The translations under genes were made by a program, and so were the position numbers. DNA of 64,000 nucleotides from Siderastrea siderea (taxonomy: Eukaryota > Cnidaria > Anthozoa > Scleractinia > Rhizangiidae). Under the pieces are notes generated by a model. The model searched no databases. It saw nothing but the letters and a program-made list of their open reading frames with translations, and was not told the origin of the DNA. The stretch is taken from NCBI GenBank assembly GCA_964030785.1, contig OZ034970.1:15765911-15829910 (forward strand), given 5' to 3'. This document shows positions 47,789-57,359 of this stretch, in pieces (within the stretch, counting starts at the first letter, position 1; each line of letters starts with the position of its first letter).

Positions 47789-48254
47789 GTTTGTGTTAAG
47801 GAAACTACGGTGGCTCAAGTGTAGAAAACGCAGTACAAAGCGTACAGATCGAGAGTCAAACGGGTCAATATGTGGGTAAAAGGCCACAGTGATCACATAA
47901 CACGATTTACTAAGCGTCATGCAGCGTAAGACAACAGCCAAACCCATGACCAATGATTGCGTGACAAAAATATACTCAGCAGTACCGACTTTGTACTGAC
48001 CGGTACCGGAAGCCGATTACCTGTTGGTACATGGCCAAATACTCTAAAAAAAAAAAAACCAAAATTCCTGTGAAAAAATAATAATATTTTAAAATTATCT
48101 GTGGGATCTAGGAGAGCCTGATCCCTGATTCCATTAAAAACACTGCTGATCCCGATCCCACGGCTTGTGATCCCGGATCCCAGGGCTGTGATCCCTGATC
48201 TCACCCCTATTTAGACCTTTGATCCCTGATCCCATATACCTCGTTACGACCCTG

Positions 48255-49368
48255 TTATTAGCTGAGGAATGACTCCAGATGTCCATTCCGTAAACGATAT
48301 ACTCTTTTGCAGATAATGTTCAATTACCACACTCAACAAACGTCTTCGTATTGTTAAAACAATCCATTCAATAATTCGCCAACGGACAAAAAACGCAAAA
48401 ACACGCTGTGGCAATGTAGAATTCCATTTTAACTCACGCCTGCAAGTTAAGACATACAAGACTATTATGCAATCAAAACCGGAAATCGAATGGTTACAAA
48501 CACAAGCAGAACAAATTATTTTCCCTAAGCTATGCCCGCTTCAAATACATTACGGACGGTGCCTCCTTTTGTTACTGCGCATACGTTCTGCGCATCTCGG
48601 GATATTCGGATTTCTTAAGGAATTTGCCGCTAATACAACAATATTTTTGCACGATTTTTGGCTCTGTGGAAAAAGCAGATCTTGGCAAGGGCTATCAGAA
48701 TCCAAAAAGAAAATTGGGGGTAACCACGCATTTTTCAGAGATAATTGATCTTAACTTTGGAAAGAAATTGGCATGCATTCTTTGTATTTTAACGCTTTTT
48801 TAGAATTATGGTTGCATAATTATCTTCAAAAAATGCGTGGCTACCCACATTTTTCTTTCTGGTTTCAAATAACCGTTGCTAAGAACTACTTTTTCCCCGT
48901 AGTCATAACCTTTGCAAAAAATACATCTGTATTAGGAGGCACCGCCCTTAAAAGCCTTATTATTATCACATTGTTTTTATTTTCCTGGTTCACCAAACAC
49001 AAACCAACTTGAGCGCAAACGCGTAAAACTTCACCTTTAACACGTTCAAGTACAATCATTGGACTTCAACATTAGACATCAATCTAAAGATATTACTGCG
49101 CGTGAACTCGTTGATAAACGACACAAATCAGCAGGAATCCCATAATGGATGACCCAAGTTATCTTATACATCACCGCCTCAAAATAACGAAAATATCTTC
49201 GAACAGGCCTAAAGACACAGCGAAGTTTCTCTTTTGGAAATACCGCACAGCACACGAACAACACCGAAACAACACGACCGCGGCTCACGAAAATAACCAC
49301 AGAAATGTATGGCACGACTCACATAATCTCTTGGTTGCTATCACAACCACGCGATAAAAAGAAAGTTC
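48255..49368. other. non-coding stretch right of the large element
   Basis: Begins with the TTATTA target copy. Two related segments containing GGYAAYCACGCATTTTTC / GGCTACCCACATTTTTC lie near 48,719 and 48,839. No gene recognised. Confidence 0.4.
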
Positions 49369-49409
49369 AACTGTCGTAAAGGCCAAAACGGATACTCACT
49401 ATGCGTTTG

Positions 49410-49563
49410 AGCGATGTCGCAGCTCTTACAAGGTCTTCTCTGATTTGCTGAGAAAACAATACACCAAACAACAAAACAATGGACCCTAGCCCCGAAAACA
49501 ATAGAGCTGCGTGATACCAAGGTCCAATGAAATTAGAGTTTATTAAGAGCTGCGGGGCTACTC
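49410..49563. mobile_element. 154-bp MITE, CGCAGCTCTTA inverted ends (copy 2)
   Basis: Almost identical to 12,007-12,160. A perfect 9-bp direct repeat ATGCGTTTG flanks it (49,401-49,409 and 49,564-49,572). Confidence 0.85.
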
Positions 49564-49575
49564 ATGCGTTTGTAT

Positions 49576-49763
49576 TAGACTGCGAATAGTCTCTAATTTT
49601 GGCAATAGCGATCGTGGGGCGGGCGAAAATACACACGCGCGGGCGCGAAATTTTCGCGAAATTTTCCTCGTGTCGCGTCTCCCCGAAATTTCGCGCGCGC
49701 GTGCGTGTATTTTCGCCTGCCCCACGATCGCTATCGCCAAAATTAGAGGCTACTCGCAGTCTA
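49576..49763. mobile_element. palindromic MITE with TAGACTGCGARTAG ends
   Basis: The two halves are inverted copies (TAGACTGCGAATAG...; ...CTACTCGCAGTCTA) with arms of about 80 bases including TTTTGGCAATAGCGATCGTG. Flanks CGTTTGTAT and CGTTTGTGT form a 9-bp duplication with one mismatch. It inserted in the target-site copy of the neighbouring MITE. Confidence 0.83.
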
Positions 49764-50385
49764 CGTTTGTGTTACAGTGTTTTACAGTGTCTTAAAGTGT
49801 TCTCCCTAAGTGCGAGAAAGTGGTAAACAGAGCGTATTATGAACTGCTGGTAAGAGGTATTTTAAACAAATCATGATTCTCCCCCAGTCAGAAAATCTTA
49901 ATTGATTTTATAACACTCCCAATAATTTCTCCCAATAATGATTCTCGTAGACAAAATCAGACGGCAGATATATCGTGAAATGTTAATGGCTGAGCTGGTC
50001 CATGCGGCTGAAAACAAACACTGATTGGCTTCCTGAGCGGTCTAAATTTTGCAATACGGACCACTCGCAACGGTCACGCTGGTCGATTTGTAAAAAAACT
50101 GTTTTGTGTTAAGTGGGAAATTATGTTCTGACGTACAATTTGGCTGGTTGGTTCTAGAAAGTGAAGGCCACTAACTTTGTCGCCAAAGGGCTAATTGTAG
50201 TCACTATTTACAATGACTTAAGGCAGTCTACCTGTGGAGCACGGTTTGTATTGAGGGCATACTCTCTTATCTGGCCTTGCGAAAAGTCTATCAATAAAAC
50301 AACCATGTCGTCATACGCTTGACGCTATAGCTTTAGTTCGCTATAGTTCAGCGAACCGTCGATTACTGTTTATAAGAATATTGCC

Positions 50386-51589
50386 ATAAGCAAAGCAATC
50401 CACGATCCTGGCTTCTTGGTCAGATTGGCCAAAATGAGCTTTGAGTCAGATAACTGGGTTATGAAACAAAAAGAAAAGGCACCACAAGTCAAGGAAAGGA
50501 TTTTTTTTTCATATTCTTTTATTTTTCCCACGACAAAAAACAAAACGATAAATTTGAACTCTTTAGCCTTGATTTTCCCCTTAATCTACGATAGTCCCCG
50601 ACAATCCGGAAAATGCGATTTAACGGTGATCCAATAGTATCCCATTTGTTTAATCAGTCTCTCATCAGTCTTGCAGACCTGTAAAAAAAAAAATCAGTGA
50701 GGTTTTAACAAAAACACTGACTCCACTAAAACTTTTCGTATTATATATATCATTTAGGGAACAATTGCCGATGTAGTCTTTAAAATATTTAACTAGATAG
50801 TTTATTCCTATACAATCTCATTGTTTGAAAAACGGGTGAAACTTCAATTTAATTCAAAGAAACAAAATGCATTCTCACCTGATTTTTCCTTGTCAGGGGG
50901 CCTTACTTCAAGCCTGTTAAAAAAGTGGTTTAATGAAAGTTAATGTAAGAAAACTTTTCATGAAAATATACCTCACAAGTCTCAGGTGTTGGTTGTGCTA
51001 ACTGGAAAGACAAGATTGGATTTGCACTGTGTTTTAGTTGCTTGATAGTCGGGTTTTGTGTATTTCACTAATTTCCTGGCAGCAAGCAATTACATTCCCA
51101 GTGTCCATTGTCTTTTTGGTCAACACTCCTTAATGCAAAACTCACACTTCAGTCAAACGTCAAAGACATCTACGGTTTTACTTCCACGAAACGTGTGACG
51201 ATTGTAGTGGTGACATAGTGATTAAACACAGTAAGAAACACAGTGACAATTTTTAAAGGCGGCGAAACACAGTAGCTAAATATGTGCATTGATGTTCGCT
51301 GGCAACATATTTAGAGATCTTAGGAAGCTCAAATTTTAAGTTGAAAGTGCAAAATTCCAACTTTTGCATTTGTTTGCATTTTATTTAGAATTCTTGGGTA
51401 AATTTAGCAGGAGATGCTCGAGCGTGGCACCTTTCACGGCGTGTGGCCAGCTCCAATTAGATATTGTTTGATGACCGCTTACCAGAGCACAAAACAAGCC
51501 AGTCTTGCCTTATTTTGTGTATTGGTTGTGTGTAAGTGATCTGATTTGCTGAGATACACTTGTAATTCATTGTTCGTCCTTCTTACAGT
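50386..51589. other. non-coding stretch
   Basis: No gene recognised; no MTR homocysteine- or folate-domain exon is visible here, although these would be expected upstream of the cobalamin exons. Confidence 0.45.
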
Positions 51590-51720
51590 TGCACGATCGG
51601 AGTTTGCACCTTCTGTTGACTAAATTTTTGATTTCGATGCTCCTCAAATAAACTTGAAAGCCTCCTACTCCTAATTAGTGACATCAGCTGTGCCATTACC
51701 AGAACGACCTTCATGAACGA
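51590..51720 (-). pseudogene. TSR exon remnant
   Basis: GTTGCACGATCGGAGTTTGC matches the 3' end of TSR exons (GCACGATCGGATTTTGCA at 10,398), and the following GCTCCTCAAATAAACTTG matches intron sequence next to TSR exons near 9,845 and 10,301. The TSR body is missing. Confidence 0.55.
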
Positions 51721-52090
51721 GACAATAGAACAGTTTTCAATTCAGTGTCGTAAAACCAAAACCAAAGTAATTACTCTAGCCAATCACAACAGGAACAAAA
51801 AAACAAAATAAACCAATCAGAAATTGAAGCAAATAAAAGTAATTAGCGTCAAGCGTGGCAAAACGCGTGCGAGCAAGACACGATTGGTTTTGGTTTAACT
51901 TTTGATTGGTTGAGAAAGTGGCGCGAACTTTTTTGTCCAATCAGAGAGCGAAGTAAAGCAAAACTAAAACAAACACAACATTACTTTCGACACTCCTTTG
52001 AAAACTACTCTAAAACGGCATTAATGATTCTGTACCTTGGTATTTCTTGATAGTTGCATAGATTTATATCCAGATCTTAACGGCCCCTAC

Positions 52091-52261
52091 CTTTACACGA
52101 TCGGATTTTGCATTTCTTGGTTTCTGCGTATTTTCCCCGACAGTATTTCCCTCCTCCTGACGGCTTTGGATTGGTGCACTCGCGGGTTCGAGTTTTCTTT
52201 CCTCTGCCACAAAACTTGCTGCATTCGCTGAACTCTGACCACTCAGTAAATCCACCGTCAA
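52091..52261 (-). CDS. orphan thrombospondin type 1 repeat exon
   Basis: A 171-nt phase-1 exon, same length and subtype as those at 9.9 and 10.4 kb: VDGGFTEWSEFSECSKFCGR...CTNPKPSGGGKYC...CKIRSCKG. Acceptor CTGATTCAG-like, donor AAAG-GTAGGG. All six TSR cysteines are present. No companion exon was recognised within 10 kb either side. It may be part of a second, partly deleted TSR gene or an isolated duplicate. Confidence 0.75.
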
Positions 52262-52890
52262 CTGAATCGGTAGAAATAAGTCAATCAGTCCATCAGTATA
52301 TAGAATACCCATCAGGGATCGACAGTTAACTCAGGGGGGACCCTTGAAATGGTGTTCATCTATTGCAGAATAAAATGAACACTCTGCAAACGCCTAAACA
52401 ATGCGAGATTCTGTAGGAAACAATAGTTTGGTCTGCTAAGATGGCATAGTAGTTAATTTACTTATCAGCCATCCTATGTATTGTTATTCCCAACATCATC
52501 TGTAAGTCACACAGATCTGATCAGTGATATGCTTGAGGCATTGTCCCAAGCGCTTAAATCTTTGAGAAATATTCTTAAACGGTGCACAGCTTTAAAAGAA
52601 GGAATGGCCTATAGGTTTCTGACTCTCCACGAAAGCTACAAAGTGTCTTGGTGGATATTTTTATCTTCAAAAGAGCAGTTTCATCATATGTCACTTGACG
52701 AGGTCCTAACTTTTGAGTGTGTAGAATTAATCATATCGTGTGAAAAATTCAAATGTAACTTCTTCAGCTGCAGTACTTTGTCCTGGTGTCTTTGTTTTCC
52801 AGTGTTTAGGACAATGAATTGGGATTTTCTTTTATTATGAGGTAGTTCCCTCTGATGTTTTATGTTCATTTGTTAATCCAAAGGGATTAG

Positions 52891-52973
52891 GAAAAGGTGC
52901 AAAAAAACAGGTAGTCACAGATGAGTGGAGACATGGAAATGTGGAAGAAAGACTGGAATATGCCTTGGTTAAG
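52891..52973 (+). pseudogene. MTR: methionine synthase, cobalamin-region exon (block B, exon 1 of 6)
   Basis: Encodes [20 protein letters not shown], then LEYALVK, matching the helical cap region before the B12 domain. Acceptor GGATTAG, donor AAG-GTAATC. Upstream exons for the homocysteine- and folate-binding domains were not found, so block B is 5'-truncated in this window. Confidence 0.87.
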
Positions 52974-53914
52974 GTAATCAGTGCCTTTAATTTCAAAGTA
53001 CTTTTCATGAAAATTCAAAGTTTTGCTGGCGAGAAAGTTTCCGAAATTGTTACTGTACCTTCTAATAATACCTAAACGCTGAAGGTCAAGACTCAACCAA
53101 TGGTTGTTTTCTCAGCGGCTATCAGTGATTGTAACGGATGCGTCGGGAATAAAGTCAAGTTCATAAACTAACGTACCCAATGATTAAATCCTTCTGTCGA
53201 TTATTAACCGACGAAGTCGAGTTAGAGCAGTCGTGTCAAGAGCGTCGACTGGTTTGGTCGGTCAAAATACGTCGTGTAAGGCTCACAAGGTGTGTATTTC
53301 GCTATGGCCCACGGGATGGGATGACGTATTCTGCAGCTAAGCCCATCGATTAGAACACACACGCACGCACGATAGGACAAGGGTCCACATAAAAAGTATC
53401 GTAGGTATAGAAGGACACTTCTGCCGAGCAGTGTTGGTTTTGACCGAACAGAAATATCTGTGCAATACTAGTGAAAGAAAGCAAGGAGGACTGATAATAA
53501 CAGGAGGTGAAGTCCAGTGGCACTGTTGATGCTGGTGGGACCAAAGTGTTGCTGAGACATCGTAAGGATAGATTCGTTCTCAGTAAAGGTTATAAAAGGA
53601 AAATTCTGGTGTATGTTGTTGTGGTTATGTTTATCACTTGAAAATGTCTAGCTGGCAGGTGGGAAATGAATTACGACACGAGGCTGGATCTTCTTGGATA
53701 GTATACTATAAGCGGCACAGAAGCATATACCAGTTAGTCTTTTTAATTTTTCTGCTTCACTTTTGATTTTGAACCGATTTGTTCGATTTTAGAGTTCGAG
53801 ACACTGACTTGCTGACTGCGGAAGAGGAAACTAGATTTAATGATTACGTCATAAGACATGCTTTAACGTGTTTGAGATAAAGCGACAACTTCGCTTTTAA
53901 CTAATTTCTCCAGA

Positions 53915-54434
53915 TCAATAATCATGTTTGTATAGTGCCATATTCACAACAGTATATAAATGCTTCGCTTACAACTCTTGATAACGGCATGTTCAGTTGT
54001 GGACAAAATTTATCTTTAAATTTCAATTTTAATTCAACAAAATATTCAAAGCGATAAGACAGATGAACTGAGTCATCCGATTTTAAACATTACGTCATTC
54101 GGTAACGCAAAAGACAAAATACTGTCACAATTTTCGTCACGCCGGTTAGCACGTTGGGATTCTGACGATGTGCTTGTCTTTATCGATAATCATGTTTTTA
54201 TAGTGCCCTATTCACAACAGTATATAAATACATTGCTCACAACTCTTGGTAAAAGCATGTTCAGTTGTGGACAAATGTATATTAACATTTAATTTTTTAG
54301 TTTAATTCAACAAAATTAGATATTCAAAGCGATAAGACAGATGAGCTGAGTCATCAGATTTTAAACATAACGTCATTCGGTGACGCAAAGGGCAAAATAC
54401 TGTCACAATTTTCGTTGCGCCAGTTAGCACGTTG
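53915..54434 (+). repeat. tandem duplication, two copies, period about 268 bp
   Basis: TAATCATGTTTxTATAGTGCC through GTTAGCACGTTG occurs at 53,919-54,157 and again at 54,187-54,434 with about 90% identity, inside an MTR intron. Confidence 0.9.
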
Positions 54435-55292
54435 AACCAAGTAAAAACATTTGTCGAGGGTGGAGTGGGTCAAAACGACTGGTAAATGCCTATAATGCGC
54501 TTTCTTGTAACCTGTACGATAGAGCATAGCAATGATTTATTTCATATTTGCATTCACAATTGGGCTTAAGGAGCCCTTGACATGATTAAAGGAAACTGTG
54601 CACAAAGCGTGGTTCCCAAGTATGGGGAAAAGTTCAATTCTTTTGGGCTGTTACGGTGCCCATACTGATCAATCGTGAAGATGTGGTTACTTTTATATAG
54701 GAAATTTGTCGCCCATTTTTTGGAATGCGTCTGTTTTGAGAATTTTTGCTCCGGATTTTGAGGAAGACCGACCAAAAGACAGCGAAACATGATCTTGAGT
54801 GAAGAATGCATAGTCTGTGGAGCTATGTTTGGTGAGGAGAGGGTGAATAATTCAGTTGACCTCCTTTCCAGGGTATTGGTCACCTTTTCAGTTGGTCATA
54901 TTTAAGCGTTAGTTACAGTTACACACTTTTACTGCAACTTGCTGTTACAGATGCTTGAATGTTATTGAAGCTGCAGTCACGCACGGCTCGCTTGCTTTCT
55001 TTTCGAGACGAACCAACACTTCGTCGGTTCTGCACGCATTGCGGGCCTATGTTTTAATTAGAAGCCTGTCGGTTGTGATCGTAATCGTGACTGAAAGCAA
55101 TGTAAATTGTAGTTGTTGGTGGGGTTTGTAGTGTAAGTCAATTTATTCAGATAAATACCAGGCACATCAGATGGAAAATTGAGTAGCTATTGAACTTAAA
55201 TTTATTTGCCTGCTCTAGTAGTGTACGCACGTGAGGGACAAACTCAAGCCATCCAATTAAGTATGCAAATTATCCTCTGTTGGATCCTTCAG

Positions 55293-55391
55293 GGAATTGA
55301 CAAATATGTAGTAGAAGACACTGAAGAGGCGCGGCAATGTAAAGAAAGATACCCTCGGCCATTGAATGTGATTGAAGGACCACTAATGAAG
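55293..55391 (+). pseudogene. MTR: methionine synthase, block B exon 2
   Basis: A 99-nt phase-0 exon, [15 protein letters not shown]...[14 protein letters not shown], part of the cap domain that shields the cobalamin. Acceptor CTTCAG, donor AAG-GTAAGT. Confidence 0.92.
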
Positions 55392-55571
55392 GTAAGTGTT
55401 CATGGTGTTTGATTTTCAAGGACGACCAACCCAACCCCTCCCCCCCCCAAAAAAAAAATCCCGTTTCATTGTCTGTTCCTGTGTTTTGAGCATGTTAAGT
55501 TTGACTTCATTTAGTATTTTAGAAATCATTGACATGAGTATTTATCAGTATTGACCTTCGTTTCATTTCAG

Positions 55572-55625
55572 GGTATGGGAGTTGTTGGAGATTTGTTTGG
55601 TGCTGGTAAAATGTTCCTGCCACAG
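55572..55625 (+). pseudogene. MTR: methionine synthase, block B exon 3
   Basis: A 54-nt phase-0 exon encoding GMGVVGDLFGAGKMFLPQ, almost invariant in MTR proteins. Acceptor TTTCAG, donor CAG-GTAGGT. Confidence 0.92.
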
Positions 55626-55933
55626 GTAGGTTTGTCAGCTTAATTCTATAACTTTTTGATTTTTGGAATTTAGTTCATCGCGGATTTTTATTCTATTTTA
55701 ACCTCTTGCGGGCAGATCGGGGTGAAGGCGCGAAACAAGTAAGCGATAATGCGACCGCGGCTGAAGGCGAGGAGAGGAGAAAGGGGAGAGGGATGATAGA
55801 ACCTTTCTTTGCTTTTTCTTTGTGCCTCTCCCCGCTATGAATAATGTATTAATACCATCAAATGGTATTACACAGGAATAAAGGGTAAATTAGGAATACC
55901 GTTCTGATAATTATGTTCCCGTGTTATTATCGG

Positions 55934-56049
55934 GTGATTAAATCCGCTCGTGTCATGAAGAAAGCTGTTGGACATCTGATTCTATTCATGGAGATAGAGC
56001 GAGAAGAAAGACTGGCTCAATGTCCGGTGAATGTGAGGACTCGCTTGCT
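55934..56049 (+). pseudogene. MTR: methionine synthase, block B exon 4: frameshift and lost acceptor
   Basis: Starts [16 protein letters not shown] with EREE following. After EREE the original frame gives nonsense-like sequence, while the +1 frame gives [14 protein letters not shown], which joins the next exon in phase 0. A single base has been lost near 56,010-56,015; the exon is 116 nt, not a multiple of 3, although both flanking introns are phase 0. The expected acceptor CAG reads CGG (TTATCGG before GTGATT), with no usable AG close by. Two independent lesions mark this copy as non-functional unless the sequence is wrong. Confidence 0.88.
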
Positions 56050-56093
56050 GTAAGTCAATTGTTTCATTGAGGTCTTGATAATTTCTAGCTATC

Positions 56094-56234
56094 CTTACCA
56101 CCATTTTCACTGCTAAGCGACCTTCGGAATCAAAATGCACTGGAAATATAAGGTACCGGTGGTGTTTGATTGACGGAAGTCTATTTCCAGTGCATTTTGA
56201 TTTCGAAGGTCGCGTAGCAGTGAAAGTGGTGGTA
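56094..56234. repeat. foldback repeat with about 53-base arms
   Basis: ACCACCATTTTCACTGCTAA at the left mirrors the reversed right arm (GTAGCAGTGAAAGTGGTGGT). The arms surround a 34-base loop. It sits 45 bases after the frameshifted MTR exon. Confidence 0.85.
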
Positions 56235-56989
56235 ATTCCATTCTCATTGGAAAGGGTTTTCGTATAAAAAGAATGATCCAACAGTCTTCCAGATTTCTCG
56301 AAACCAAAACATGCAACGGAAAAACTTGTAACTAGTGCCGCGTGCAGGAATAAACTTTTCAGTGCTAAGCGCGGGAAAACATGTAACCGGTACGGGTCAA
56401 TTTTCTTTGACGCCCACTTCAAGATGGCGGACATTTGCGTTTTTCGTCATCTTAACAACATGTTACGTTTTCAGGTTCATAAAGCGTCAAACATTTAAAA
56501 TTAAGCACTGTTTTACTGTTGGGCTTCAGCAATAGATTGCAAATTGTTATGAGAAAACGACAAGTATTCGCATGATGCAGGGTTTCACGGCATACACGTT
56601 AAAAAACGGCTAGTTGGAGAAACTAACATTCCGGTAGTGTAAATTTAGAGAAGCAGCAGAGACTTGTTTTGAATCCAACCAATTTTTGAATTGGAGCGCG
56701 GGAAAACATGCGTAAGCCAAGCCACGAGTGGTTTGGGTTATGCTCCTGAATGGTGGAAAAAAGCAAATTTTTCTTCAGTGCACCTTACAAAATGATGCAA
56801 TTATTGTCTAGATTTCATCTGATTGGTCAATACAGCGTGCTTTTACCTGACTAATTAGAGCATTTGACACGAGTTGATTGCACCAATTGTAGGGCTCTGT
56901 AAACCAAAGCTTAAGCATACATAGCTTTACGACTCTAAACCTTAAATCCTTTAATGGTGTACTCCTAAAACAGTTTGCACTATACTAGG

Positions 56990-57190
56990 AGTTTCCAAAT
57001 GGAATTGGGATTTAGAAATGTTGGTTTTTGAGGGGAGGGGAAAACCGGAGTACCCGGAGAAAAACCTCTCGGAGCAAGGACGAGAACCAACAACAAACCC
57101 AACCCACCTATGACGCCGGGTCCACGAATCGAACCCAGGCTACATTGGTGGGAGGCGAGTGCTCTCACCACTGCGCCATCGCTGCTCCCC
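56990..57190 (-). mobile_element. tRNA-derived SINE in an MTR intron
   Basis: The minus strand from 57,190 reads GAGCAGCGATGGCGCAGTGG, then GAGAGCACTCGCCTCCCACC and GGGTTCGATTCG, a tRNA-like head. It is followed by the body AGAGGTTTTTCTCCGGGTAC and TCCGGTTTTCCCCTCCCCTC, and an AT-rich end. A different family from the SINEs at 17.8 and 28.0 kb. Confidence 0.85.
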
Positions 57191-57258
57191 TGCCGGCTTG
57201 CGTTACTGTTGTTAAGTACGAGTTACTTTGAAATACGATTTATGACTGTTTATTTCAG

Positions 57259-57359
57259 AGCCGTTACAATGGAACAATAGTATTGGCAACTGTCAAGGGA
57301 GATGTCCATGACATCGGCAAAAACATCGTTGGGGTTGTGTTAGGCTGTAATAACTTCAC
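57259..57359 (+). pseudogene. MTR: methionine synthase, block B exon 5 (B12-binding His)
   Basis: Encodes [20 protein letters not shown], then [13 protein letters not shown]. The D-x-H-x-x-G signature (DVHDIG) provides the histidine that ligates cobalt. Acceptor ATTTCAG, donor AC-GTAAAG. The residues are intact. Confidence 0.93.

Larger units (their letters stand above)
37292..48254. mobile_element. 10.96-kb putative DNA transposon (CAGGGTCGTAACG ends)
   Basis: The left end CAGGGTCGTAACGAGGTATA and the right end are perfect inverted copies over 21 bases. TTATTA flanks both sides (37,286-37,291 and 48,255-48,260). Subterminal TGATCCC heptamers cluster next to both ends (37,323-37,400; 48,117-48,235) in the same orientation. 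Inside on the minus strand are a decayed ORF of about 1,150 codons (38,890-44,682) and three RS-rich exons (47,142-47,788). On the plus strand is a DUF3504-like exon (45,948-46,250). Nested later insertions include the 2.3-kb TTAA element, a SINE and a MITE near the left end. The target-duplication length and termini do not let me assign a superfamily; IS3EU-like or Dada-like are options from memory. A chance pairing of two separate short elements is the main alternative. Confidence 0.7.
49369..50385. repeat. duplicated segment, copy 2, with two MITEs inserted
   Basis: Homologous to 15,601-16,215 in the same orientation (AACTGTCGTAAA..., GTCGCCAAAGGGCTAATTGT, TCAGCGAACCGT). Interrupted by the MITEs at 49,410-49,563 and 49,576-49,763. 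Confidence 0.8.
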
